A stretch of DNA of 64,000 nucleotides from an uncultured Alphaproteobacteria bacterium (GTDB lineage Bacteria > Pseudomonadota > Alphaproteobacteria > Rhizobiales > Aestuariivirgaceae). The notes beneath the pieces are model-generated. The model saw only the letters and a list, made by a program, of their open reading frames with translations, ran no database searches and was not told the DNA's origin. Shown in pieces: positions 50,170-59,914 of this stretch (positions are counted from its first letter, which is position 1; each line of letters begins with the position of its first letter). The stretch lies in contig CALMWF010000026.1 in NCBI GenBank assembly GCA_937873445.1, forward strand, positions 45,628-109,627, given 5' to 3'. The position numbers and the translations under genes were made by a program.

Positions 50170-51155
50170 TCTTCATCCGCGTCAAACCGCCGGGCATCAA
50201 AGCCCAGAAGACTGAAGGTCTGCATCATATGCTTTGGCAGGGGGGCGGTCACATCCACCGTGCCGCCGCGCGGATGGGGAAAGACAATGCGCCGGGCATG
50301 AAGGTGCAGGCCCGGCCCGGCTCCCTCCGGCATGTCGGTGTCGCCGCCATATTTGTTGTCACCCAGAATGGGGGTGCCGATGTGGGCCATGTGGGCGCGC
50401 AACTGATGCTGGCGGCCGGTGGAGGGCTTGAGGCTCATCCAGGCGGCGAGTTTTGCGGCCCGGTCAATGACGCTGTAATGGGTCACGGCCTTCTGGCTGT
50501 CCTCGGCCTCGTCGGCGCTGGCGGGGGCGCGCATGCGGTCGCCCTCCGGCCCCCTGGCCTTGAGCAGGGCCACGTCAATGCGGCCCTGGGCGGGACTGGG
50601 CACGCCCTTCACCACCGCCCAATAGGTTTTCTTCACGGCGCGGGTGGCAAAGAGCTTGCCCAGGGACGCGGCCACGGCGCGGCGGCGGGCCACCACAATG
50701 ACGCCCGATGTGTCACGGTCCAGCCGGTGGACCAAAAGCGGGCGCTCCTTCAGTTCCACGCCCAGCCCCATCAGCAGCCCGTCGAGGTGGCGGTGGGTTT
50801 TGGTGCCGCCCTGCACGGCAAAACCGGCGGGCTTGTTCAGCACGTAGAGATCCTTGTCCTCGTGCAGCACCATGGACTGGAACAGCTCACGTTCGGCGCG
50901 GGTGAGCGGCGGAATGTCATCCTTCGGCAGGTCGGCGGGGCGCGTGTCAAAGGCGAGCGGCGGCACGCGCACTTCCTGACCCTCCGCCAGCCGGGTTGAG
51001 GTCTTGACCCGCCCGGCCCCCACCCTGACCTGGCCGGTGCGCGTCAGCTTGTTGAGATGGGCGAAGGTGACCTGGGGAAAATGATGGCGGAACCAGCGGT
51101 CCAGCCGCATGCCGTCCTCATCCGCGCTCACCCTGTGGCGCTTCACCTCACTCAT
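50166..51155 (-). CDS. rluC: RluA-family pseudouridine synthase
   Basis: 329-residue enzyme with an N-terminal S4 domain (RLDRWFRHHFPQVTFAHLNKLTRTGQVRVGAGRVK) and the RluA catalytic domain containing LLVHRLDRDTSGVIVVARRRAVA (catalytic Asp in HRLDRDTSG, about residue 140) and LKPSTGRQHQLRAHMAHIGTPILGDNKYGG. It is most like RluC (23S rRNA U955/U2504/U2580), but RluD cannot be excluded. It sits between crcB and the HAD gene with 4-nt overlaps, the standard alphaproteobacterial order. Confidence 0.93.
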   Translation of the reverse strand: MSEVKRHRVSADEDGMRLDRWFRHHFPQVTFAHLNKLTRTGQVRVGAGRVKTSTRLAEGQEVRVPPLAFDTRPADLPKDDIPPLTRAERELFQSMVLHEDKDLYVLNKPAGFAVQGGTKTHRHLDGLLMGLGVELKERPLLVHRLDRDTSGVIVVARRRAVAASLGKLFATRAVKKTYWAVVKGVPSPAQGRIDVALLKARGPEGDRMRAPASADEAEDSQKAVTHYSVIDRAAKLAAWMSLKPSTGRQHQLRAHMAHIGTPILGDNKYGGDTDMPEGAGPGLHLHARRIVFPHPRGGTVDVTAPLPKHMMQTFSLLGFDARRFDADEE

Positions 51156-51535
51156 GGATGAAGCATCCGCACCAGCGCCAGACCGGCCATGATGGCGATG
51201 AGCGACAGGCCCACCGAGGCCAGCACATAGGACGAGGCGAGAAGATAGTCGCGGCGTTCAACCAGCAGGGCAAAGTCGAGGGAGAAGGCGGAAAAGGTGG
51301 TGAAGCCGCCAAGAATGCCGGTGGTGAGGAAGGCGCGGGTGTCCTGACCCACGTTCCAGCGGGCGGCCATGAGGGCCACCAGTGCCCCCATGATGAAGCT
51401 GCCCGCCACATTGACGATGAGCGTGTGCCAGGGGAAGCCCGCGCCCAGAAGACGGCCCGACAGCACATTGACGCCATAGCGCGCCGCCGAGCCCAGGGCG
51501 CCGCCCAGGGCCACCCACAGCATGGTGGGCATCAC
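51152..51535 (-). CDS. crcB: fluoride channel CrcB/Fluc
   Basis: 127-residue four-helix membrane protein exporting fluoride as a dual-topology dimer. GGALGSAARYGVNVLSGRLLGAGFPWHTLIVNVAGSFIMGALVAL contains the conserved Arg and Asn, and FLTTGILGGFTTFSAFSLD carries the TTFSTF-type motif. Start ATG 51535 overlaps corA's stop by 4 nt. No fluoride riboswitch is seen in front of the operon. Confidence 0.95.
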   Translation of the reverse strand: MMPTMLWVALGGALGSAARYGVNVLSGRLLGAGFPWHTLIVNVAGSFIMGALVALMAARWNVGQDTRAFLTTGILGGFTTFSAFSLDFALLVERRDYLLASSYVLASVGLSLIAIMAGLALVRMLHP

Positions 51536-52542
51536 AGCCAGCCCTTGCGCTTGAAGTAGAGGAAGGGCAGCACGGCGGAAATGATCATCAGCGCAATGGC
51601 CCAGGGATAGCCCAGCCTCCAGGCCAGTTCCGGCATGAACTGGAAGTTCATGCCATACATGGATGCGACCAGGGTGGGCGGCAGGAACACCACGGCGGCC
51701 ACCGAGAAGATCTTGATGATGCCGTTCTGCTCGATGGAGATCATGCCGAGCACGGCGTCGAGCAGGAAGCTGATCTTGCTGGCCATGAAGGAGGCGTGGT
51801 CGGTGAGCGAGATGATGTCGCGCTGCAGCGTCTTGATGCGGGCGCGGTGATCCTTGGTTTCCTTGTTCTGGCGCATCTGGTCCAGCACGGTCTGGGCAAA
51901 GGCCACGGTGCGGCCGATGGAAACGAGGCTTTCGCGCATCTTGGAGGAGAAGTCCCCCTCCTCGCCGATCTGCTCCAGCAGCGTCTGCAGGTCGCGCGGC
52001 TTGCGGCGCTTGCGGCCTGTCATGCCGCGCTGCATGTGGTGGGTGGTGTCGAACACCGAGCGCGAGGTCTGGTCGACGATCATGGCAACGCGTTCGAGAT
52101 GATCGGCGGCCCGGTCCACCACCGCTTCAAGAAGGCCGATAAAGATGCCCCAGCCCGACATGGGGCTGGTCTGGGGCTTTTGCGCCCGGCGCAGATAGGC
52201 CGGGAAGGACTGGGGATAGTGATAGCGGACGGTGATCAGCCGGTTGTCCTTCAGAATGAAGGTGACGGGCGAGGATTCGGGCTGGTCAGCCTCGCCGCGG
52301 CGCACCACGGTGGCGGTCATGAAGGCCGCGTCATCCTCCTGATAGAGGCGGCTTGACGCCTCGATCTCGGCCAGTTCCTCGCGGGTCGGAATGTCGATGC
52401 CGAAGGCGGCCTCGACGGCGCTCTCCTCCTCGTGGGTGGGTTCCACCAGGTCGATCCAGACCACATCGTCCGGCACGCCCGGCACAGCCGGAACCGGGCA
52501 ATCCACCAGACAGGCATTTTCGGTGCGGTAAAGATAGAGCAA
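51532..52542 (-). CDS. corA: magnesium/cobalt transporter CorA
   Basis: 336-residue pentameric divalent cation channel. The long N-terminal cytoplasmic domain is followed by two C-terminal helices with the signature YGMNF (SMYGMNFQFMPELAWRLGYPWAIALMIISAV). The start is TTG at 52542 with GGAG 8 nt upstream; no ATG is available nearby. It is the first gene of a five-gene run whose members all overlap by 4 nt. Confidence 0.94.
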   Translation of the reverse strand: MLYLYRTENACLVDCPVPAVPGVPDDVVWIDLVEPTHEEESAVEAAFGIDIPTREELAEIEASSRLYQEDDAAFMTATVVRRGEADQPESSPVTFILKDNRLITVRYHYPQSFPAYLRRAQKPQTSPMSGWGIFIGLLEAVVDRAADHLERVAMIVDQTSRSVFDTTHHMQRGMTGRKRRKPRDLQTLLEQIGEEGDFSSKMRESLVSIGRTVAFAQTVLDQMRQNKETKDHRARIKTLQRDIISLTDHASFMASKISFLLDAVLGMISIEQNGIIKIFSVAAVVFLPPTLVASMYGMNFQFMPELAWRLGYPWAIALMIISAVLPFLYFKRKGWL

Positions 52543-52657
52543 GATGGGGACTCCGCCTCTGGGGGTGGCGATATCCCTCCCCTAGCCCCGCCAGCCGCAC
52601 TTGGCAATGGGGCTTGCATGCGGCCCCACACCGGCCCTGAGGCCGCGCCCGATGGGC

Positions 52658-53911
52658 CTATTCGGTCAGGCGGACATTGGCTTCCAGGGCCTTGTCCAGC
52701 ATGGCCTTCATGCCATCGGTGATGCCCTGGGGGGTATCGGCCGAGAAGAACAGACCATCCGAGGCGCAGCTCCTGAGAGATGGAATGATCTGTTTTTCAT
52801 AATCCTTGACGAAGCTGGGGAACGGCGCGCGCGACGGCACCTTGTAGTTCACATGCAGCACGCCCACCTGCACACCGGCGGCCTTGAGACCGGTGCACCA
52901 TGCGGGATCCATGGGACCGAGCTTGTGGTTGGCATTGTATACGGTGACCACATTGCTTTCCCACTGCGGGGCGTCATGCACGCCATCGGTGACGATGAAC
53001 AGAACCTTGCGGGCCTTGTCCTTGTTACCGTTGATCTTGCTGGTGATTTTTTCCATGGCCACGCGATAGTTGGTGTCGCCGCGCGAGCCGGTGGCCTCGT
53101 TCAGCTTGATGACATGGTTCTTCACCTTGTTCAGGTTGGCATTGAGCGGCACCAGTTCCTTGATGTCTTCGTCCATGCCGAAGAGGCTGGCCTTGAACAG
53201 GCCATCGTCATCATTGCTCTTGGCGGACAGTTCATCAATGACGGAGTCCACAGCCTGGTCCACCACATCAACGCGCAGACGGATGCCTGCGGCATGGGCA
53301 ATGTCGATGGTGTTGGCATAGGGAGCGCTTATATCCCGGTGACAGGCGAACTCGCAGCCGATCTGCTTGTGGTCCAGCATGGCCTTCATTTCGGCATCGG
53401 TGGCACCAAGGCCCATCGAGGACGAGGTGTCGATGAGAAAATTGAATTCCCATTTCACCGAGCCAATGTCGGCAGAGGCAGTGGAGTGGCCGTTGATGGT
53501 GAGATTCTTGATGCCGATGATGGCAAGGAACGTGGTGGCAAATCCAGCGCTGTAGTCAATGCGCGAGGTCCAGCCCTTGGTGCCGCTCTGCATTTTCACG
53601 GTGGCCGGCGCCTGCTCGGCATCTTCATCGCTGCCCAGGTTTGTCGCCCAGGTGGCCAGAGCATAGTCCTCGGATGCCTCTTCAATGTCCTCCTCGGACA
53701 TGGTGCCATCCTGACTGCGGTCACTGGCAAAGCTGACGGCCGCCAGAGCCGACGCATCGGCGGCAGCGGAATAGCGCGTCTGGCTTTCGCTATAGGCCGC
53801 CAGATCATAGGCCGAGCCGCCGATGCCGATAACCATGGCAAGGGTCAGCGCAGTAATGATGGCCACATTACCGGTGCTGTTCCTGAAACAGGATTTTAGA
53901 GCCGCCGTCAT
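52658..53911 (-). CDS. TadG-like pilus assembly protein with von Willebrand A domain
   Basis: 417-residue protein. N-terminal TadE/TadG-type start CFRNSTGNVAIITALTLAMVIGIGGSAYDLAAY (class III prepilin-like membrane helix, residues ~8-35), followed by AAADASALAAV. A VWA domain begins with NFLIDTSSSMGLG (MIDAS DxSxS, ~residue 165) and contains RKVLFIVTDGVHDAP. It should be periplasmic and membrane-tethered. No other tad genes are in the window, so it is an orphan here. ATG 53911 is preferred over an upstream codon at 53938. Confidence 0.88.
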   Translation of the reverse strand: MTAALKSCFRNSTGNVAIITALTLAMVIGIGGSAYDLAAYSESQTRYSAAADASALAAVSFASDRSQDGTMSEEDIEEASEDYALATWATNLGSDEDAEQAPATVKMQSGTKGWTSRIDYSAGFATTFLAIIGIKNLTINGHSTASADIGSVKWEFNFLIDTSSSMGLGATDAEMKAMLDHKQIGCEFACHRDISAPYANTIDIAHAAGIRLRVDVVDQAVDSVIDELSAKSNDDDGLFKASLFGMDEDIKELVPLNANLNKVKNHVIKLNEATGSRGDTNYRVAMEKITSKINGNKDKARKVLFIVTDGVHDAPQWESNVVTVYNANHKLGPMDPAWCTGLKAAGVQVGVLHVNYKVPSRAPFPSFVKDYEKQIIPSLRSCASDGLFFSADTPQGITDGMKAMLDKALEANVRLTE

Positions 53912-54082
53912 GACGTGTTCTCCGTCGATTTGCGCCAAAATTTAGCGATCAGGACCTAAGTAAAAATTGATGTATTCATTAAATTTTTAGGCAGTTATCG
54001 ATTATTGCCGGGGCGGCGGTGCTGTCGCCCTGGCGGCAGGCGCCGGTTTCGCCGGCCAGCCGCTTCAGCTATGAGAAATGCC

Positions 54083-55474
54083 ATGACCTCATCCCTTCAT
54101 ATCATCGGCGCCGGACTGGCCGGCTCCGAGGCGGCCTGGGCCGCAGCCCAGGCCGGTGTGCCCGTCATACTCCACGAGATGCGGCCCGACCGCAGCACTG
54201 ACGCGCATGTGGGCGGGCTGTGCGCCGAGCTGGTCTGTTCCAACTCCTTCCGCAGCGATGATCCCGACCAGAATGCGGTGGGGCTGCTGCACTGGGAAAT
54301 GCGAGCGCTGGGTTCGGTGGTGATGGCGGCAGCCCAGCATCATCAGGTGCCGGCGGGCGGGGCTTTAGCGGTGGACCGCGAGGGCTTTGCCGCGGAGGTG
54401 ACGGCCCGGCTTGAGGCGCACCCCCTCATCACCCTCGAACGCGGCGAGGTGACCGGCCTGCCGCCCGAGGCCTGGGGCCAAACCATTATCGCCACCGGCC
54501 CGCTGACCACGCCTGCCCTGGCGGAGGCCATCCGCGCCGCCACCGGCGAGGACGGCCTGTCCTTCTTCGATGCCATTGCGCCCATCGTGCACCGCGAGTC
54601 CATCGATATGGAGGTGGCCTGGTTTCAGTCGCGCTATGACAAGACGGGGCCGGGCGGCACGGGCCGCGACTATCTCAACTGCCCCCTGACGCGCGACCAG
54701 TATGAGGCCTTCATCGCCGGGTTGCTGGCGGGCGAGAAGACCGATTTCCGCGACTGGGAAAAGTCCACGCCCTATTTTGACGGCTGCCTGCCCATTGAGG
54801 TGATGGCCGAGCGCGGACCGGAAACACTGCGCCACGGGCCGATGAAGCCCAGGGGCCTCACCAATCCGCACGCGCCCACCGTGAAGCCCCATGCGGTGGT
54901 GCAGCTGCGCCAGGACAACAGGCTGGGCACGCTCTACAACATGGTGGGGTTTCAGACGAAACTGAAGCACGCCGAGCAGGTGCGGCTGTTCCGCACCATC
55001 CCCGGACTGGAACGGGCGGAATTTGCCCGGCTGGGCGGGCTGCACCGCAACACCTTCCTCAACAGCCCCAGGGTGCTGGACGGGAGGCTGCGGCTCCGCG
55101 CCCTGCCCCGCCTGCGCTTTGCCGGGCAGATCACCGGTGTTGAGGGCTATGTGGAAAGTGCCGCCATGGGGATCATGGCGGGACTCATGGCGGCGGCGGA
55201 GATCACGGGGCGCGATTTTGCGCCACCGCCCGCCACCACGGCCCATGGCGCGCTCATCAATCACATCACCGGCGGCCACATCGTCACCACCGATGCGCGC
55301 GGTGCCTCCTTCCAGCCGATGAATGTGAACTTCGGACTGTTTCCGCCGGTGGAGGCGCCAAAGAAGGGGCCGGACGGCAAGCGCCTGTCCCACACCGACA
55401 AGGCGGTGGCACGCAAGCGCGCCTATACCGCCCGCGCCAAGGCCGACTTCACGGCGTGGCAGGCGCAGATGTAA
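54083..55474 (+). CDS. trmFO: methylenetetrahydrofolate-tRNA-(uracil-5-)-methyltransferase TrmFO
   Basis: 463-residue folate/FAD enzyme forming m5U54 in tRNA. The FAD fold [31 protein letters not shown] is at the N terminus. [57 protein letters not shown] and [20 protein letters not shown] are family-specific. ATG 54083 is used; a weaker ATG 54071 gives a 4-residue longer form. Last 26 bp overlap the convergent DUF4153 gene. Confidence 0.97.
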   Translation: MTSSLHIIGAGLAGSEAAWAAAQAGVPVILHEMRPDRSTDAHVGGLCAELVCSNSFRSDDPDQNAVGLLHWEMRALGSVVMAAAQHHQVPAGGALAVDREGFAAEVTARLEAHPLITLERGEVTGLPPEAWGQTIIATGPLTTPALAEAIRAATGEDGLSFFDAIAPIVHRESIDMEVAWFQSRYDKTGPGGTGRDYLNCPLTRDQYEAFIAGLLAGEKTDFRDWEKSTPYFDGCLPIEVMAERGPETLRHGPMKPRGLTNPHAPTVKPHAVVQLRQDNRLGTLYNMVGFQTKLKHAEQVRLFRTIPGLERAEFARLGGLHRNTFLNSPRVLDGRLRLRALPRLRFAGQITGVEGYVESAAMGIMAGLMAAAEITGRDFAPPPATTAHGALINHITGGHIVTTDARGASFQPMNVNFGLFPPVEAPKKGPDGKRLSHTDKAVARKRAYTARAKADFTAWQAQM

Positions 55475-57206
55475 GCGCCTTGTCTTCCTCGATGAGCCAG
55501 AAGGTCAACGAATTCAGGACTGGTTCCTCCCCCGCCGCACCATAGGCGTCCGTCACCAGCATGGTCACGCCGGGTGCGATGATGATGGGCATGGGACTTT
55601 GATTGGGTGTTGAGGAACTGGTGTTCTTCAGTTGCGCAACGAGGCTTCCGGAAGTGAAGGTCCATTCATGGCGCGGGGTGCGAATGTGGAAGACTTTACC
55701 GTCATGCCAGGCCATGCGGTCGGGCGGCTGGGTGCTGAGTGTTTCAGTGCCAGAGACAGAGAGTGGGCCATAGAGCACCGCTGCCGCCGCAATGCTGTGA
55801 TCAAAAGGCCGGCTGATATTGAAGGAAAGGAATTCGCCCGGTCCGGCGTTGGGATTGAAACCGAGCTTGTTCGTGATGTCCGAATGCAGGGACCAGCTGT
55901 CGGTCGCGACAGGGCGTGCGGTTTCAGGAAATAGAAAGAGCACGGAATTGAGGCCGTTTGCCTCACGCAGGACTGTAATGATGGAATAGCCGCGGGATTG
56001 ATCCTCGGTGGACAGTTTCGGCGTGGGAGAAACAATCTGGCCGTCCTTCAGTGCGTCGTTGCGGGTGAGCAGCGCCACAAGCCGGGACATCTGGCTTGTG
56101 ATGGTGGTGCCATAGGCACCCTGCGGGCCGAAGGAAGCGATGAGCAGCAGCGCCGCCATGGCGCCGATGATGACGCGCATGTCGGCGGCCCGGCGACGCA
56201 GCGCAAGATAGAGCGTCACCAGCACGGCCCATAGCGCAATGAGGGCAATGCCGTAGCGGTCAGGCGTCACGCCATAGTCGGCCACCCGCCGCCATATGGC
56301 GATGACCAGAAGGAATGAGGGAATGATGGTGAGCCAGAACCAGCCCTTCATGAACAGGCGGAGCAGCTTCGATCCGGTTTCGCGCCAGGGCCAGGCGATG
56401 AGCCACACGCCGGTGCCGCCCACCGCATAAATGGCCACCATGGTGCCGATCTGGCCCTTGGGAAGCTCACCGGTGAGCGCGATCTTGACGGCATAGGCGT
56501 GCAGGATCAGCGCATAGACCACCACCACCGGCACGAGAATGTAATTCACCAGCACCGACACGCCGCGCTCCAGGGGGCTGCCGCGATGGTCGGCCACATC
56601 CAGGGCGGTATCGAGGTCACGCGGCATGAGCGACAGGCCATAGAGCGGCGCCACCAATGCGCAGGCCGTGGCGATGATGTGTTCCTCGACGTTAGGAAAG
56701 GGGTGGAGGCCGAAGAGAAACTTGAGCGAGGAGGTGATGGCGAGAAGACCCAGCGCGAAGGCCAATCCCGCCAGAAAGGCCAGCAGGGCCGCCAGACCAA
56801 AGCGCAGGTTGAAGAACCACAGCGCGCCCTGCGCTGCATCACGGCGCAGGTGGGCCGCCACCATGGTCAGCGCAATGAGGCCGCAGAACAGATAAAGCGC
56901 CGAGACATGAAGACTGGCATTGAACCAGCCCAGCAGGGCGGCGAAGCCGCCCAACACAGCGGCGAGGACGAGATTGGAGAGGCGCGACAGGCCCCTGCCC
57001 TCGGCAAAGAGATGACCGGCCCCGGCGGCAAAGAAACCGGCGGCGGCGGCCATGATGACATCCTCGCGCGGGTCGCCACTGCGCCGGATGATGTAATGAT
57101 TGAGGTAGAGCGTCAGCAGAACGGACCACAGGGCGGGAACGGGAAAACGCCGCATGGTGGCCGCCAGATCAGGCACCAGCCGTTCCAGTCGTGCACTCAG
57201 TCCCAT
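55449..57206 (-). CDS. DUF4153 family membrane protein
   Basis: 585-residue polytopic membrane protein of the DUF4153 family; function unknown. Ten or so hydrophobic helices occupy the first 390 residues ([36 protein letters not shown], then LLALGAF-type segments). The C-terminal ~190 residues are a soluble domain ([39 protein letters not shown]). The final 26 bp overlap trmFO on the other strand. Confidence 0.85.
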   Translation of the reverse strand: MGLSARLERLVPDLAATMRRFPVPALWSVLLTLYLNHYIIRRSGDPREDVIMAAAAGFFAAGAGHLFAEGRGLSRLSNLVLAAVLGGFAALLGWFNASLHVSALYLFCGLIALTMVAAHLRRDAAQGALWFFNLRFGLAALLAFLAGLAFALGLLAITSSLKFLFGLHPFPNVEEHIIATACALVAPLYGLSLMPRDLDTALDVADHRGSPLERGVSVLVNYILVPVVVVYALILHAYAVKIALTGELPKGQIGTMVAIYAVGGTGVWLIAWPWRETGSKLLRLFMKGWFWLTIIPSFLLVIAIWRRVADYGVTPDRYGIALIALWAVLVTLYLALRRRAADMRVIIGAMAALLLIASFGPQGAYGTTITSQMSRLVALLTRNDALKDGQIVSPTPKLSTEDQSRGYSIITVLREANGLNSVLFLFPETARPVATDSWSLHSDITNKLGFNPNAGPGEFLSFNISRPFDHSIAAAAVLYGPLSVSGTETLSTQPPDRMAWHDGKVFHIRTPRHEWTFTSGSLVAQLKNTSSSTPNQSPMPIIIAPGVTMLVTDAYGAAGEEPVLNSLTFWLIEEDKALTSAPATP

Positions 57207-57274
57207 GGCCGCCCTCCATTCACAGATGCGTGAGGCAAGCGCCCAATCATGGCTGATTCACGGCAGCGCGTCCC

Positions 57275-57715
57275 TCACCGGGGGGCCGGCTGATAGCCTG
57301 GCCCGACCACAAGGGGATCCTGCGGCAGGGTGGACTGGTCCACGTCGGTGGTGAAGCTCTTGTCATAGCGCGCCAGTTCGGCGCCCTGGGCGTCGATGAG
57401 GCGCACCCTGGCCCGATAGGCATGGCCCCTTACGATGCCGGTCAGCGGCGGGGTGCGGAACAGATAGTCGAGGCGGTTTTGTTCCACCGCCACGGTTTCG
57501 GTTTTTTCGGCTCCACCCGGCAGTTCAAAGACCACCTCCAGCCGCGATCCCGCCGGGGCCGCCTTCTTCCGGCGCAGCACGAAGCCGTAATAGTGGTCGG
57601 CCAGGCGGTAATTGAAGATGAAGCCGCCGCCCGCGAAGGTGAAATAGGGCTGCTCCTCGCCGCAGGCGGCAAGGCCGAGGGCGGCAAGGGCCAGAAGAGA
57701 ATGGCGGCGGTTCAT
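57275..57715 (-). CDS. putative lipoprotein (146 aa)
   Basis: The N terminus MNRRHSLLALAALGLAACGEE is a lipoprotein signal with lipobox LAAC (Cys at residue 18). The mature part is beta-rich: PYFTFAGGGFIFNYRLADHYYGFVLRRKK, then LEVVFELPGGAEKTETVAVEQNRLDYLFRTPPL, resembling a single extracellular beta domain. Family not recognised. The start overlaps the stop of the LivH gene by 4 nt, so the two are translated together. Upstream in-frame codons to 58174 are a shadow of the permease. Confidence 0.8.
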   Translation of the reverse strand: MNRRHSLLALAALGLAACGEEQPYFTFAGGGFIFNYRLADHYYGFVLRRKKAAPAGSRLEVVFELPGGAEKTETVAVEQNRLDYLFRTPPLTGIVRGHAYRARVRLIDAQGAELARYDKSFTTDVDQSTLPQDPLVVGPGYQPAPR

Positions 57716-58656
57716 GGGGCCTCGCTGTCGCGGCGGAGCGGCTGGCCCAGCAGCCCCTCCGGTTTCAGAATCAGGATCAGCACGATGACGCCGAAACCTG
57801 CTACATCGCGCCACAGCATGGGGCTGGTGGCGGTCCACAGGGTTTCCAGCGCGGCAAGGAACAGGCCACCGGCAATGGCCCCTTCGACCCGGCCGAAGCC
57901 GCCGATGATGGCGGCAAACATGGCCTTGAAGCCCAGCACCAGACCCATGGCGAAACTCACCCCGCCATAGGCCACGGTGATGATCCAGCCGGATACGGCA
58001 GCCAGCGCCGAAGCGGCGGCGAAGGTGGCGGCGAAGACGGCGCGCGTATCCACCCCGCACAGCGATGCCATGAGCGGATTTTGCGCCACGGCGCGGAAGC
58101 GGCGTCCGGCCCCGGTCCAGCGCAGCACCGCAAGCAGCACCGCCACCGCCAGAGCCGCCACGGCCATGACCCAAAGCTGCGGAACCCCGATGATGACGGG
58201 ATAGAGTTCGAGATCGAAACGCAGGCCGCCATCATAGAGCGGCGGCAGCCACAGGTCGCGGCTCTGGCTGGCCAGGCGCAGGCCCTCCATGAGCACGATG
58301 GACACACCGATGGAGGCGATCATCACCGGCTGGCCCGAGGCCTTCAGCAGCGGCGAAAAAACCGCATCATGCAGAAGCCGGCCCAGAGCCGCCGCAGCGA
58401 CGAGGCCCGCCAGCAGGCCGATGACATAGACGCCGCCGCCATCCAGCCCCTGGAACAGCGCCCAGACGGCTGCGGTGAAGGCTGTGACGGCCCCGAAACT
58501 CGCCACATCGCCAAAGGACAGGATGATGCGGTTGGTGATGCCCTGCAGCAGGGCATAGGCCAGCGCCAGGGTGACATAGAGGCTGGCCAGCATCAGGCCG
58601 TTCAGGACCTGCTGGAGGACATAGGGACTGATGAGCGTGGCGAGCTGTGGCTCCAG
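57712..58656 (-). CDS. livH: branched-chain amino acid ABC transporter permease (LivH family), probable CTG start
   Basis: 314-residue (if CTG-initiated) polytopic permease. VLQQVLNGLMLASLYVTLALAYALLQGITNRIILSFGD and LRWTGAGRRFRAVAQNPLMASLCGVDTRAVFAATFA (EAA-loop type) are family motifs. The first ATG, at 58593, cuts off the conserved VLQQVLNGL start and has no ribosome site. In-frame CTG 58656 lies exactly 7 nt after GGAGG (58668-58664), and a TAA (58683-58681) blocks any further extension. No livM, livG, livF or binding protein gene is nearby. It partners a small lipoprotein gene by a 4-nt overlap. Confidence 0.85.
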   Translation of the reverse strand: MEPQLATLISPYVLQQVLNGLMLASLYVTLALAYALLQGITNRIILSFGDVASFGAVTAFTAAVWALFQGLDGGGVYVIGLLAGLVAAAALGRLLHDAVFSPLLKASGQPVMIASIGVSIVLMEGLRLASQSRDLWLPPLYDGGLRFDLELYPVIIGVPQLWVMAVAALAVAVLLAVLRWTGAGRRFRAVAQNPLMASLCGVDTRAVFAATFAAASALAAVSGWIITVAYGGVSFAMGLVLGFKAMFAAIIGGFGRVEGAIAGGLFLAALETLWTATSPMLWRDVAGFGVIVLILILKPEGLLGQPLRRDSEAP

Positions 58657-58708
58657 CTTCGTTCCTCCCGGCGGGGGAGATTAACGCAAGCCGGGCGGCG
58701 CGGCCAGA

Positions 58709-59545
58709 TTACCAGCGGTTGCGGCGGGCGGCGCGCCAGAGGGCCCATTGCCGGGCGAGCGGCGACAGTGGCGGCGGCGTGGTGAAGGCCCCTGCCCCCA
58801 ATTGGCGCAAACGCGACAGCCAGAGCGGCGCCACCGCCACCGGCAGAAAAGCGGGCTGTGCCGCCGCAGGCACGGCGGCGTGGGCGGCGCGGGCCTCCGC
58901 CAGGCGGCGCTCGGCATGAATGATGAGGCTTGCCAGCACCGCGCCGCTTTCATCCGAATGGCCGAGGCTGGCGCGCCGGGCACTGTGGGCTTCGAGCACG
59001 GTGTCGGGGATCAGGGCGTGCTGCTGGCCATGCCCGGCCGGCAGGTCGGCCAGCAGCCGCGTCAGACCCAGCGCCACGCCGGCCAGCCCCGCCGCCTCCG
59101 CCGCCGCCGTGGCGGCGGGTCCGGCCAGAATGACCGACGCCAACTGAATGACGGACGCTGTGGTGTGGCCGAGATGGGCCTCAAGGGCCCCCATATCCGG
59201 CAGCGGATCGGCATAGAGTTCGGTGCGCCGAGCCTCAACCATGTCCTTCAGGGCCGTCATGGGCAGGCTGGCCATGCCGATGGCCCCGGCCAGAGCTGCG
59301 GCCACGGGGTGGGGCTGGGTTTCGCCCGCTGCCATGGCGTCCAGCGTGTCGAGCCACCATTGCAGGCGGATTTCACCCATGGCGGGTTCGCTCACCTGGC
59401 GGGGAATGCGCGCCAGTTCAAGGTCAAAGGCATAGAGCGCCTGCACGGCGGGGCGCAGCGCGTCCGGGGCATAGAGGCTGGCCAGATAATGGTCGCGGGC
59501 ATGGGCGCGCAATTCACCGGCGATGAAGCCCGCCGCATCGGTCAT
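58709..59545 (-). CDS. squalene/phytoene synthase family protein, NDUFAF6-like
   Basis: 278-residue helical protein of the trans-isoprenyl synthase fold. PAVQALYAFDLELARIPRQVSEPAMGEIRLQWWLDTLDAM fits the family, but the catalytic Asp-rich motif (DxxxD) of true phytoene or squalene synthases is missing where it should be, so prenyl synthesis is unlikely. Its neighbour is an Mth938-like protein; human NDUFAF6 and NDUFAF3, both complex I assembly factors, are homologues of this pair. The complex I role is inference from homology and neighbourhood. Confidence 0.85.
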   Translation of the reverse strand: MTDAAGFIAGELRAHARDHYLASLYAPDALRPAVQALYAFDLELARIPRQVSEPAMGEIRLQWWLDTLDAMAAGETQPHPVAAALAGAIGMASLPMTALKDMVEARRTELYADPLPDMGALEAHLGHTTASVIQLASVILAGPAATAAAEAAGLAGVALGLTRLLADLPAGHGQQHALIPDTVLEAHSARRASLGHSDESGAVLASLIIHAERRLAEARAAHAAVPAAAQPAFLPVAVAPLWLSRLRQLGAGAFTTPPPLSPLARQWALWRAARRNRW

Positions 59546-59548
59546 GAT

Positions 59549-59914
59549 TCAGGGCACCAGCAGAAGGGCGGCGGCAACGCGGCGCCCTTCGGCAATGAGC
59601 AGATTGTGGGTGCGCACCGCCGCCCCCGTTTCCATCCAGTCCGGTGCCAGACCCCAGCGGGCAAAGGCCGCCATGATGGCCGCGGGCGGGCGCACCATGA
59701 CGGGGCCGGTGCCCAACAGGAATATATCAAAGGCCGCGCGCTCGGCCGCGAGGGTGGTGAAGTCGCCCTCGGTCAGGCGGGCCAGCTCGGTGGGCGGCCA
59801 GTCATACATGCCGGAGGGCAGGCTGAGGAGCGAGCCCCGGCACAGGCCGTCGGCAAAACGAAAACCGCCATCGCCATAGGCGAGGATGGCGGTCTGTTTC
59901 GGGTAATGGGCCAT
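59549..59914 (-). CDS. Mth938-like domain protein (NDUFAF3 homologue)
   Basis: 121-residue Mth938/DUF498 protein. FDIFLLGTGPVMVRPPAAIMAAFARWGLAPDWMETGAAVRTHNLLIAEGRRVAAALL is the conserved core. It has the same fold as NDUFAF3/C3orf60, a mitochondrial complex I assembly factor. Its start overlaps the secF stop (TGATG), and the squalene-synthase-like gene follows 3 nt after its stop. Confidence 0.9.
   Translation of the reverse strand: MAHYPKQTAILAYGDGGFRFADGLCRGSLLSLPSGMYDWPPTELARLTEGDFTTLAAERAAFDIFLLGTGPVMVRPPAAIMAAFARWGLAPDWMETGAAVRTHNLLIAEGRRVAAALLLVP

Noticed and set aside
52543..52657. Fluoride or magnesium riboswitch ahead of corA-crcB
   Set aside because: The leader shows only short GC hairpins and none of the conserved features of those riboswitches that I can recall.
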